A stretch of 25,338 bases of DNA from Nitrospira sp. UBA6493 (GTDB lineage Bacteria; Nitrospirota; Nitrospiria; Nitrospirales; Nitrospiraceae): positions 1 to 25,338 of the forward strand of contig DJMJ01000048.1 of NCBI GenBank assembly GCA_002435325.1. The letters run 5' to 3'. This document shows, piece by piece, positions 1 to 7,838 of the stretch. Each line of letters begins with the position of its first letter. Positions within the stretch are counted from its first letter, which is position 1. A model generated the notes under the pieces. It was not told the DNA's origin. It saw only the letters and a list, made by a program, of their open reading frames with translations, and ran no database searches. A program made the position numbers and the translations under genes.

Positions 1-1721
1 TGCGTTGATCACTTGAACCTACCGTCGGCTTCTTTACGGATTCCAAGGTAGCCATCGTCCAGACACCCCATCATTTCTACAATCCGGACATCTTTCAGCG
101 GAATCTTCGTGTGGGAGACCAGGTCAAGAACGAACAAGCCCTTTTCTTCAGAGCGCTGCAAGTGGGACGTGATGGGCATAACAGTGCCTTCTTCGCCGGC
201 AGCGGCGGGCTCTTCCGCCGGACACCGCTGGAAGAGATCGGCGGATTTCAAACCGACACCATCACGGAGGACATTCATACCAGCATGCAACTGCATGCCA
301 GAGGGTATAAGTCCTGTTACCTCAACCGCGTGCTGTCGGCTGGATTGATGCCCGAAACCTTTGAAGGCTATCTCAAACAGCGCAAACGGTGGGCCATGGG
401 CTGCATTTAAGTCCTTCAACGGGATAACCCCCTCACCAAGCGCGGCCTCACACTGGCTCAACCGCTCGACTATTTCGGCTCCATTTTTTATTTCTTCTTC
501 GGCACCCCTCGTCTGATTTGTCTTGTGGCGCCCTTAGCCAGCCTGCTCTTTCAGACGCCTCCGCTCAAAGCCGATGTGTGGGCCCTCTCTGCCTATTTCT
601 TCTCCTTCTACATCGCCTCCGCCATGGTCATGCGTCCGGTCAGCCGTGTGTCACGCAATCCCTTCTGGTCGGACATCTACGAAATCGCGATGTGCTTTTC
701 GCTGAGCGCCGTCGCGCTCAAGACCTTGGCGACCCCGCGCAAGGAACGCCCGTTTGAAGTGACTCCCAAAGGGCAACGGGTGAAGAAAAACACCGCCACG
801 GAACTCTCGTTGGCCTGGCCCCTGCTCCTCACCTTCGCCCTCTTGATCGTCGGACTTGTCTGGGGCATTCAGCATTGGCGGCAGGGAACCGGCGATCCGG
901 GGCTGCCGGTCAGTCTGTTCTGGGGCTCGGTGAATCTCCTGTTCGTAACCGTCGCGCTGTTCGTGGCGAGCGAACAGGCCCAAAGCCGGCGCATGTTCCG
1001 GCTTAACCGTGACTTCGCCGGAGAAATCCTGATCGATGGAGACACGGTTCCGGCGCGAGTGACCAACATCAGCGAACGCGGTGCCGCTCTCGTAGTGGAC
1101 CGTCCACTCTATTCCACACAGACTTCCATGACGCTGTTGTTAACCGCCGCCCGCGGCGCCATCATCCAATTAAACCGAACCATCGTTCGACAAACTCCCT
1201 TACCGTCAGGACAGATCGACATCGGGCTCCTCTTCACGGACCTGACCCCGCTTGCCACACGCGCCCTAATTGAGAAAATGTTCGGTGATTCGGTCCCCTG
1301 GCAGGCGGGCGACCGGTTTCGCCCTGGAATTGCGAGCAGCGTACGATCCTTGCTACAGGCCCTGTCCGTTCCCTGGCGCAGATATGTCTGGAACCAGCGC
1401 CGCATGCTCCGTCTTCGAACTCATACTCCATGTCGCCTGAACACCGGCAACCGGATCCTCACGGGACATGTAACGGATATATCCTTCACAGGAGTCAGCG
1501 CCGTGTTCCGCCGGTCGCCGACCGCCTCTCTGGCGGAATGTCTGTTGGAGTTACCGCAGGTCACCTTGAAAGTCAGGCCTGTCGCCATCGTGCACCGGTG
1601 GAATAAGACGGTGGTGCGATTCAGCGTCGACAGCATCGAACGCGGTGAACCGCGATGGCGCGAGTGGCATGAAAGCGAGTGGCAACAACAGCGTCTGGAA
1701 GGGACACCTGCCCATGCCTGA
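1..1721 (+). pseudogene. bcsA: Cellulose synthase catalytic subunit BcsA, 3' part, interrupted by an in-frame TAA
   Basis: BcsA is the inner-membrane GT2 enzyme that polymerises UDP-glucose into cellulose and is activated by c-di-GMP through a C-terminal PilZ domain. The visible part shows TPHHFYNPD, FFAGSGG, the TED catalytic-base motif (codons 264-272) and the QxxRW acceptor motif (QRKRW, 378-392). The frame then meets TAA at 408-410. The same frame continues without gaps into family-like sequence (VLQRDNPLTKRG...), transmembrane helices and two PilZ-like domains, ending in TGA at 1719-1721. CAA to TAA is the simplest lesion, because BcsA proteins usually have Gln near here (MIQ/CIQ). The product would keep the catalytic core but lose the C-terminal membrane helices and all PilZ sensing. 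At the left edge the same frame also has a TGA at 6-8. The gene starts outside the window. Identity is certain; real pseudogene versus sequencing error is open. Confidence 0.88.
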
Positions 1722-1807
1722 CAAACCACGCCTCGGTAATCCAAGACACTCAGGAGGATCTGTGCTATACATCATTTTCACGAAGTGTTCGTAGGAAGGA
1801 GAGCGCG

Positions 1808-2509
1808 ATGGCGAGATTGGCACCACTCCTATTAGCCACACTGATCCTGATCGCCATACCGGCAACGGGACGGGCGGGAGACGTGTTTACAGGGTTTCAG
1901 ATCGATAACAAGAGCCAATATATTGGTTACCTCGGTGTGCGTACACCACTCCTCCAGATATCCGAAAGCACCAAGCTGTTCGTCCAAGTTATGACGGCCG
2001 GGCTGGGATACAGCTCAAAAATCAATGGGCAGATTCTGGACTCCAACGTGCAGTTCATCGTGCCGTCACTCGGCATCAGCCACACCATCGGGGGCTGGAC
2101 CCTTTCGGCCCTCGCGGGGCCGCAATTACGGCGCATCGAAGAGCAACGGTTCAACACCACTGCGTCGATCGATCACCAAGCCGGCGCGTACGGGCAACTC
2201 GAGGCGATGTATTGGCACGAAAAAGGGAGCTTCCACGCCATTGCGTCCTACGCCGACCTCGATGATTTTTTCTGGAGCCGCCTGAGAGGCAAAGTGCTGG
2301 CGTACCAGCCGGACAAGGGCTGTTGTAAGACCTATGTGGGTTGGGATATCGCCGCGATGGGCAATGCTGATTTCAAAGCGGTGCAGACAGGTCCGCTCGT
2401 TGAAGTGCCGATCGGAAACGTCTTTCTGCTCGCCAAAGGCGGCTATCAGAACAGCAGTTCCTTCCACAGCGGCGCCTATGGAGGCTTTGAAATCTACTTT
2501 CCTTTCTGA
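1808..2509 (+). CDS. bcsS: Cellulose biosynthesis protein BcsS (exported)
   Basis: This 233-residue protein starts with a clear Sec signal peptide (MARLAPLLLATLILIAIPA, probable cleavage after GRA). The rest is rich in short alternating Gly/aromatic strands and ends in EIYFPF with a C-terminal Phe, which suggests an outer-membrane beta-barrel. I recognise it as BcsS-like, a family found in some cellulose operons whose role is not firmly known. The ATG at 1808 was chosen because AGGAAGGAG lies just upstream and because it opens directly into the signal peptide. Longer in-frame extensions would overlap bcsA and bury the signal. It follows bcsA by 86 bases on the same strand and is intact although bcsA is broken. 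The family call is from memory of the pattern; export is clear. Confidence 0.75.
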   Translation: MARLAPLLLATLILIAIPATGRAGDVFTGFQIDNKSQYIGYLGVRTPLLQISESTKLFVQVMTAGLGYSSKINGQILDSNVQFIVPSLGISHTIGGWTLSALAGPQLRRIEEQRFNTTASIDHQAGAYGQLEAMYWHEKGSFHAIASYADLDDFFWSRLRGKVLAYQPDKGCCKTYVGWDIAAMGNADFKAVQTGPLVEVPIGNVFLLAKGGYQNSSSFHSGAYGGFEIYFPF

Positions 2510-2515
2510 ACGCCG

Positions 2516-2986
2516 TCACCCGACCGGAGTCCAGCGGGCAAAGGTGGCCGCCTGACCGACTCGGGTACCCGAGGCATCGACCACGTTCCACACCGTCGCG
2601 TCCTCGACCAGAAATCGCTTCCCGGTTGACGAAATTCTTACTCCCCGATAACCCGTGAAATAGCCCTGAGTCGCCGCCACGTCCAGCATACGAGCCCGCT
2701 CCTCGCGATTCACCGGTTCCGCCGTGAGGCGAGACGGCGTGCTCGTCAATTGCACCCAGGTCATCTCCCAGAGATCCAGCGCCGCCTGATTGCCGTAATT
2801 TAGGATCGGATCGGCCTCCGTGCCGTGCGAGACCACCACACACGGCGCAGTGAACAGCTCCTTCGCCTGCTCCTCCGGCGAACCGAGGCGCGGCAGTAAG
2901 TCTCGCCCCGTCCAGCGGTAAAAGCCATCGAGCAAGCATTGCGACCATGCAATAATTTTAGGCTGAGTCCACATGGAACTGGACAC
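2516..2986 (-). CDS. MEKHLA domain-containing protein
   Basis: The 156-residue product matches the MEKHLA pattern, a PAS-like domain also found at the C-terminus of plant HD-ZIP III proteins. The signature block is LNYGNQAALDLWEMTW near residues 63-78, followed by TPSRLTAEP, then YRGVRISSTGKRF and VEDATVWNVVD. In bacteria the domain occurs alone, as here; ligand and role are unknown, though a PAS-like sensor or binding function is plausible. The start is GTG at 2986, supported by GAGGAG six bases upstream; an ATG four codons inside is the alternative. No signal peptide or membrane helix is seen, so it is probably cytoplasmic. It converges with bcsS, with only six bases between the stops and no terminator visible. 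The small Cys-rich gene lies upstream on the same strand. Confidence 0.8.
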   Translation of the reverse strand: MSSSMWTQPKIIAWSQCLLDGFYRWTGRDLLPRLGSPEEQAKELFTAPCVVVSHGTEADPILNYGNQAALDLWEMTWVQLTSTPSRLTAEPVNREERARMLDVAATQGYFTGYRGVRISSTGKRFLVEDATVWNVVDASGTRVGQAATFARWTPVG

Positions 2987-3057
2987 GGCATCTCCTCATC
3001 AGACGCACAGAGCGATGCTCTGCTACCACGTCCGATGAGGCAAGGCAAGTAGATGCA

Positions 3058-3270
3058 TTAGGGCTGGGCGGATTTGACCTTGTGGGTATTCGGTCTCGGA
3101 AGGAGGCGGTACTCGACGAGGCGGCAACTGCAGAAGGCGATCTGACGGGTATCGGTCGTGACCCGAACGATGATCGAGTGGCAAAACGCGCATTCCGCAG
3201 AGCGGGCATCGCGGGCAATGGTCCAGCGGGGAATGGAAATATTGTCGGGGTTCACTTTGTGTTCGCTCAT
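3058..3270 (-). CDS. Small Cys-rich protein (CxxC...CxC), unknown function
   Basis: This 70-residue product is not one I recognise. It carries Cys27-x2-Cys30 (CAFC) and Cys47-x-Cys49 (CSC), separated by a short hydrophobic/beta-like stretch (HSIIVRVTTDTRQIAF). The arrangement resembles a minimal zinc ribbon or knuckle, but CxC is not the standard second half. The start is ATG at 3270, preceded by AAAGAGGGC. A longer in-frame reading from 3336 is possible but has no better ribosome site. It lies 71 bases upstream of the MEKHLA gene on the same strand, so the two may be cotranscribed. A 6-bp hairpin (CAGAGC-GAT-GCTCTG, 3008-3022) sits between them without a T-run. The start is divergent from leuC. 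Confidence 0.55.
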   Translation of the reverse strand: MSEHKVNPDNISIPRWTIARDARSAECAFCHSIIVRVTTDTRQIAFCSCRLVEYRLLPRPNTHKVKSAQP

Positions 3271-3353
3271 GCCCTCTTTATCGGCACCGGCGAAAAATCT
3301 GAAGGGCCTGTCTGCTGAATCACCCCTCCCTGGCATGCCGCGAGGCCCCTATG

Positions 3354-3359
3354 TATAAT
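3354..3359 (+). promoter_or_regulatory. Candidate -10 box (TATAAT) for leuCD
   Basis: A perfect TATAAT stands 47 bases before the leuC ATG, in the short divergent gap between the small Cys-rich gene and leuC. There is no good -35 hexamer at 16-18 bases upstream (TGGCAT at 3331-3336 is poor), so sigma-70 recognition would rest mainly on the -10 box. It would give a leader of about 40 bases. No leader peptide or attenuator is visible in that space. Confidence 0.4.
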
Positions 3360-3406
3360 GGGCGTTCGTTTGAACTCCACTGATGATCGTTAGTGAGGAA
3401 TGAGTC

Positions 3407-4810
3407 ATGGCAGGCAAGACCTTATTTGACAAGATTTGGGATTCTCATCTCGTTCGCGAAGAACCAGACGGGACGACCCTGTTGTACATCGACCGGCAGC
3501 TGGTGCACGAAGTCACCTCGCCGCAGGCATTCGAAGGCCTGAAGTTGGCCGGCCGCCGCCCCCGCCGGCCGGCGGCAACGCTCGCCGTCCCCGACCACAA
3601 TGTGCCGACGACAGACCGCAAGCTCGGCATTGCCGACGCCATCAGTGCGAAACAAATCCAGACGCTGGAAGAAAATTGCCGTGACTTCGGCATCACCCTG
3701 TTCGGCATGAACGATATCCGCCAGGGCGTGGTCCACGTCATCGGCCCCGAGCAAGGGTTCACGCTCCCCGGCACGACCATCGTCTGCGGCGATTCCCACA
3801 CCTCGACCCATGGCGCGTTTGGCGCGCTCGCCTTCGGCATCGGAACGAGTGAAGTGGAGCATGTGCTCGCGACGCAATGTTTGGTGCAAAAGCGGCCCAA
3901 GACGATGGAGATTCGGGTAGACGGCGTCCTCTCCGATTATTGCTCGGCCAAAGACATCATTCTGGCTATCATCGGCAAAATCGGGACGGCCGGCGGCACC
4001 GGTTACGTCATCGAATATACGGGTTCAGCCATACGCGCCTTGAGCATGGAAGGACGTATGACGCTCTGCAACATGTCCATCGAAGGCGGCGCCCGTGCCG
4101 GCATGGTCGCGCCCGACGACAAGACCGTCGCCTATATCAAGGGACGCCCGCTGGCACCGAAGGGCGCGCTATTCGAGCAAGCGGTGAGCGCCTGGGAATC
4201 CTTGAAGACCGACTCAGACGCGAAATACGACGCTACCCTGGTTCTCCGGGCCGAAGACATTGCCCCGCAGGTCAGCTGGGGCACCAGCCCCGGCATGGTC
4301 TTGGGCGTGGATCAGCGCGTGCCCGATCCTGCGACCATGACCGACGATAAAACGCGCAAGGCTACCGAGCGTGCGTTGGAATATATGGGACTTACGCCGA
4401 ATATGCCGATTACCGATATTAAAATCGACACCGTCTTCATCGGCTCCTGCACCAACTCTCGCATTGAAGACCTGCGCCTCGCAGCCACCCTCGCCAAAGG
4501 CAAACAGGTGGCGAAAGGCGTGCATGCGATGGTGGTGCCAGGTTCTGGCCTTGTCAAACAGCAGGCGGAGCAAGAAGGGCTCGACCGGGTCTTCCGCGAG
4601 GCCGGGTTCGAATGGCGGGAAGCGGGCTGCAGCATGTGCCTCGCTATGAATGCCGACGTCCTCAAGCCGGGCGAGCGCTGCGCCTCCACCAGCAATCGCA
4701 ACTTCGAGGGCCGGCAGGGAGCGGGCGGGCGCACGCATCTGGTGTCGCCGGCCATGGCCGTCGCCGCCGCCGTCGAAGGACATTTCATCGATATTCGCCA
4801 TTGGAGTTAG
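3407..4810 (+). CDS. leuC: 3-isopropylmalate dehydratase large subunit LeuC
   Basis: LeuC with LeuD isomerises 2-isopropylmalate to 3-isopropylmalate in cytoplasmic leucine biosynthesis. The 467-residue length is that of bacterial LeuC. It belongs to the aconitase superfamily and holds a [4Fe-4S] cluster. The three cluster cysteines are visible: Cys348 in GSCTNSR, and Cys408 and Cys411 in GCSMCLAMN. Further family blocks are VPDHNVPTTDR, CGDSHTSTHGAFGALAFGIG and SIEGGARAGM. The start ATG at 3407 follows a purine-rich GTGAGGAATGAG. It stops in TAG six bases before leuD, which shows TAG is a working stop in this genome. It forms an operon with leuD; leuA and leuB are not in the window. Confidence 0.98.
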   Translation: MAGKTLFDKIWDSHLVREEPDGTTLLYIDRQLVHEVTSPQAFEGLKLAGRRPRRPAATLAVPDHNVPTTDRKLGIADAISAKQIQTLEENCRDFGITLFGMNDIRQGVVHVIGPEQGFTLPGTTIVCGDSHTSTHGAFGALAFGIGTSEVEHVLATQCLVQKRPKTMEIRVDGVLSDYCSAKDIILAIIGKIGTAGGTGYVIEYTGSAIRALSMEGRMTLCNMSIEGGARAGMVAPDDKTVAYIKGRPLAPKGALFEQAVSAWESLKTDSDAKYDATLVLRAEDIAPQVSWGTSPGMVLGVDQRVPDPATMTDDKTRKATERALEYMGLTPNMPITDIKIDTVFIGSCTNSRIEDLRLAATLAKGKQVAKGVHAMVVPGSGLVKQQAEQEGLDRVFREAGFEWREAGCSMCLAMNADVLKPGERCASTSNRNFEGRQGAGGRTHLVSPAMAVAAAVEGHFIDIRHWS

Positions 4811-4816
4811 GACATC

Positions 4817-5440
4817 ATGCAGGCTTTTACGACACTCACCGGCATCGTCGCCGCGTTGGACCGGGTCAACGTCGATACGGACCAGATCATCCCGAAGCAG
4901 TACTTGAAGACGATCAAGCGCACGGGACTGCGCGAGGGTTTGTTCTTTGACTGGAAGAAGCAAAAGGACGGATCACCGGACCCGAACTTTTTTCTGAACC
5001 AGACCCGCTATCAGGGCGCGATGATTCTCTTGACCCGCGACAATTTCGGCTGCGGCTCCTCCCGTGAACATGCCCCGTGGGCGTTGCTCGATCAGGGCTT
5101 TCGCTGCGTTATCGCCCCGAGCTTCGCGGATATTTTCTATAACAACTGTTTTCAGAACGGTATCCTCCCGGTCGTGCTCGAGGCCGATGAGGTGCAGACG
5201 CTCATGCGGGATGTCCTGGCCACGCCGGGCTACCAGCTGACCGTGGATCTCAGCACTCAAACCATCACAGCCCCCGGTGGCCAAACCTATCGATTCGACA
5301 TCGATCCCTTCCGCAAGGATTGTCTGTATCGCGGACTCGACTCGATCGGCTTGACCCTCCAACACGAGGCGGCGATCACCGCATACGAACAGAAGCGAAA
5401 GAGCGAAGCGCCCTGGCTCTTCACTGACGTGCCATCGTAA
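4817..5440 (+). CDS. leuD: 3-isopropylmalate dehydratase small subunit LeuD
   Basis: LeuD is the swivelling small subunit that completes the isopropylmalate isomerase active site with LeuC. The product has 207 residues, typical of the proteobacterial-type long LeuD. Recognisable blocks are TGIVAALDRVNVDTDQIIPK at the N-terminus, DNFGCGSSREHAPWAL in the middle, and IAPSFADIFYNNCFQNGILP. The C-terminal part (DPFRKDCLYRGLDSIGLTL, AITAYEQ) is also standard. The start ATG is six bases after the leuC stop, with TTAGGA as the ribosome site overlapping the leuC end, so translational coupling is likely. The stop is TAA. Nothing unusual is seen. Confidence 0.98.
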   Translation: MQAFTTLTGIVAALDRVNVDTDQIIPKQYLKTIKRTGLREGLFFDWKKQKDGSPDPNFFLNQTRYQGAMILLTRDNFGCGSSREHAPWALLDQGFRCVIAPSFADIFYNNCFQNGILPVVLEADEVQTLMRDVLATPGYQLTVDLSTQTITAPGGQTYRFDIDPFRKDCLYRGLDSIGLTLQHEAAITAYEQKRKSEAPWLFTDVPS

Positions 5441-5456
5441 TGGCACGGAGGACGCG

Positions 5457-5843
5457 ATGAACCCGATGGCCGTGCTGGCACCCGTACTCTGGATCGGCAG
5501 GCCTCGCGTGCTCTTCACCTTTATGGTTTTCAGCCTCTCCGCCTACCTGCTCATCGCGTTCAATTGGAGCTACTCGGACGGGAATCGGGCCGGGTACATT
5601 CAGAAGTTTTCCCGCAAAGGCTGGATCTGTAAAACCTACGAGGGCGAGCTCGCCATAACGACCGTACCGGGCGTCGCCCCGATGCTCTGGAGCTTCAGCG
5701 TGTCGGACCAGCGCGTGGCCGATGACCTCTCGAAAGTCATGGGCAAGCGGGTGATCCTGCGCTACAAGGAATACCGCTATCTCCCGGGCAGCTGCTTCGG
5801 AGACACGGATTATTTCGTCGATCGGGTGGAAGTCCAGGAATAG
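5457..5843 (+). CDS. Conserved small membrane-anchored protein, unknown function
   Basis: The product has 128 residues with one N-terminal hydrophobic helix (about residues 17-35, VLFTFMVFSLSAYLLIAF) and a hydrophilic rest. After the helix comes the block SYSDGNRAGYIQKFSRKGW followed by CKTYEGEL. I associate this block with a conserved small-protein family that databases sometimes label, without good reason, as 6-phosphogluconate dehydrogenase. No dehydrogenase motif is present. The C-terminal half (RVILRYKEYRYLPGSCFGDT) looks like a small beta-rich domain. It starts 16 bases after leuD with a strong GGAGG site, so it is probably read with leuCD, but nothing ties it to leucine synthesis. It converges with corA 35 bases downstream. 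Confidence 0.75.
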   Translation: MNPMAVLAPVLWIGRPRVLFTFMVFSLSAYLLIAFNWSYSDGNRAGYIQKFSRKGWICKTYEGELAITTVPGVAPMLWSFSVSDQRVADDLSKVMGKRVILRYKEYRYLPGSCFGDTDYFVDRVEVQE

Positions 5844-5878
5844 GCCAAGTCTGCTCAGTGGGCTGTTCCAACCATCTG

Positions 5879-6934
5879 CTACAACCAGCGCCGCTGGCGA
5901 AATGCCATCAACATCCCCGCCGCAATGAGTCCCATCGCACCCAGCACCGCCGGATAGCCCCACTCCCACTGCAGCTCCGGCATATGCTCGAAGTTCATGC
6001 CATAGATACTGGCGATAAAGCTCAGGGGCATGAAGATGGTCGTAATAACCGTCAACACGCGCATGACCGTATTCAGACGGTAGCTCACGCTTGAGAGATA
6101 TATATCCAGGCTGGCCGAAACCATCTCGCGCAGCGTTTCGATCGTATCGATGATTTGGACGACATGATCGTACACGTCGCGCAAGAAGACCTTCGTCGGC
6201 TCATGCAGGAAGGGGCAATCCGATCTCGATAAGCCGTTCGTGGCTTCTCGGAGCGGCCAGACGGCCCGGCGCAAGAATAACAGCTGCCGCTTCAGCGCAT
6301 GAATCTCTTTCAGCGTATCCGGCTTCGGATCGGCCATCACTTTTTCCTGGAGCGACTCGATTTTCTCCCCGAGCGATTCCAAGACCAGAAAGTACTGATC
6401 CACGATCGCGTCCACCAGCGCATACAGCAGATAATCGGCGCCGTTCTGCCGCATGCGGCCTTTCCCGCTCCGCAACCGGTCCCGCACCGGCTTGAAGACA
6501 TCGATCCCGTTTTCTTGAAACGACAGGACCACATTTCGCCCGAGCACGAAACTCACCTGCTCGACCAGAATATCCTGCCGGTCGGTCAGCGACAGGACCT
6601 TCATCACGAGAAATAAATAGGTGTCGTAATCGTCGAGCTTCGGCCGCTGATCCGTATTGGCAATATCTTCGAGCAGCAACGGGTGCAATGAAAACTGTTT
6701 GCCGAAGGCTTCGAGCAGCTCGAGCTTGTGCACGCCCCCGATATCCACCCAGGTGACCGACTCATCGGATGACGGCTGCAATTCGTCCGGCCTCATGACC
6801 GTCCGCTCGTCGCAGCGGGCGCCGGAATAATTGAACGCCGTCATAGCGACGGTGTCGGCCTTCTTTTCTCCAATATGGACGAGAGTGCCCGGAGGGAGAC
6901 CGCTTTTTCTGGATCGTTTTTGCACCAGCTTCAT
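5879..6934 (-). CDS. corA: Magnesium/cobalt transporter CorA
   Basis: CorA is a homopentameric inner-membrane channel for Mg2+ (and Co2+ or Ni2+). The C-terminus has two transmembrane helices joined by the selectivity loop YGMNFEHMPEL and ends in the basic QRRWL. The N-terminal cytosolic domain is family-like (LPPGTLVHIGE, HPLLLEDIANTDQRPKLDDY, the long helix DVYDHVVQIIDTIETLRE, then YLSSVSYRLN). From the ATG at 6934 the protein has 351 residues and GMN falls at 312-314, the same length and position as I recall for Thermotoga maritima CorA. I therefore prefer this start. An in-frame TTG at 6973 would add 13 residues; both have weak ribosome sites. It is divergent from the CysQ-like gene across 91 bases. 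Confidence 0.96.
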   Translation of the reverse strand: MKLVQKRSRKSGLPPGTLVHIGEKKADTVAMTAFNYSGARCDERTVMRPDELQPSSDESVTWVDIGGVHKLELLEAFGKQFSLHPLLLEDIANTDQRPKLDDYDTYLFLVMKVLSLTDRQDILVEQVSFVLGRNVVLSFQENGIDVFKPVRDRLRSGKGRMRQNGADYLLYALVDAIVDQYFLVLESLGEKIESLQEKVMADPKPDTLKEIHALKRQLLFLRRAVWPLREATNGLSRSDCPFLHEPTKVFLRDVYDHVVQIIDTIETLREMVSASLDIYLSSVSYRLNTVMRVLTVITTIFMPLSFIASIYGMNFEHMPELQWEWGYPAVLGAMGLIAAGMLMAFRQRRWL

Positions 6935-7025
6935 TGTGGCTCTGCTTGTACGCAGATTCTCCCGGGAGGTCAAGCGATGCCCACGACGCCTTTCAATCCA
7001 GGCAAGACCTTGCTACTCTGAGACC

Positions 7026-7823
7026 ATGCAATGGAATCATGAACATTCGGTGCTCACCTCGGCCATACAGGAAGCCGGCGCGGAAGCCTTGCGTCGCGCC
7101 AAGGACGGATTTGAGATCTTCACCAAACCGGACCAGTCACCCGTCACCTCCGCCGACCTGGCGGTAAACGACATCTTGCAGGCTCGCTTACTCGGGCAAT
7201 TTCCCGATGACGGCTGGCTATCGGAAGAATCGCCGGATACCGCGGCCCGGCTGAGCGCCTCGCGTGTCTGGGTGATCGATCCAATCGACGGCACGAAAGC
7301 CTTTATCCGCCGGGAGTCGGAATTCTGCATCTCGGTGGCACTGGTCGAACAGTCCCGGCCGATCCTCGCCGCCATTTTCAATCCCTCAACCGGCGAGCTG
7401 TATACCGCCCGGCGCGGACAGGGCCTCCATCTCAACGGAGTGCCGGTGCTCAAAACGGACGCCCTCTCATGCCCGCAGCCGATTGTCGCCCTGGGCCAGG
7501 CGGAGATTCACAGCGGCCGCTTCAAGCCGGTGGTCGAACAGCTCGACGCCCGCACCATGCACTCGATCGCCTGGGCCATCGCCCGCGCCGCAAGCGGCGC
7601 CATTCACGGCGTGATGACCTTTGAACTGCCACACGAATGGGATGTGGCCGCCGGCGTCCTGATGCTCGAAGAAGCCGGCGGCTCGGCCTGCGACGGCGCG
7701 GGACAGCCCTTGCAATTCAATCGGCCGACGCCTCGCTTCCAGGGATTTTTCGCCACCGCGAGCGGGTTTCCCGGCAGGCTCATTTCCCAAATCCTCAACT
7801 TGCCACAGACCTCATTGATCTGA
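7026..7823 (+). CDS. cysQ: Inositol-monophosphatase family enzyme, CysQ-like 3'(2'),5'-bisphosphate nucleotidase
   Basis: This family holds Mg2+-dependent, Li+-sensitive phosphatases acting on inositol phosphates, PAP/PAPS or histidinol phosphate. In the 265-residue product the metal site is complete: SEES (66-69), the core DPIDGT (85-90), and WDVAAG (205-210) followed by LEEAGG. The DPIDGTKAFI form and the lack of a long N-terminal extension fit CysQ or a histidinol-phosphatase-like branch. I favour CysQ but cannot separate them by eye. The start ATG at 7026 has only a weak GAGA ribosome site; upstream in-frame readings run back into the corA promoter side and carry no family sequence. The dehydrogenase gene follows after 15 bases, so they form an operon. 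Confidence 0.82.
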   Translation: MQWNHEHSVLTSAIQEAGAEALRRAKDGFEIFTKPDQSPVTSADLAVNDILQARLLGQFPDDGWLSEESPDTAARLSASRVWVIDPIDGTKAFIRRESEFCISVALVEQSRPILAAIFNPSTGELYTARRGQGLHLNGVPVLKTDALSCPQPIVALGQAEIHSGRFKPVVEQLDARTMHSIAWAIARAASGAIHGVMTFELPHEWDVAAGVLMLEEAGGSACDGAGQPLQFNRPTPRFQGFFATASGFPGRLISQILNLPQTSLI

Positions 7824-7838
7824 ACCGGATAAGCTGCC

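Noticed and set aside
3008..3022. Hairpin CAGAGC-GAT-GCTCTG between the two minus-strand genes
   Set aside because: The stem is six pairs with a three-base loop and no T-run follows on the minus strand, so I do not call it a terminator.
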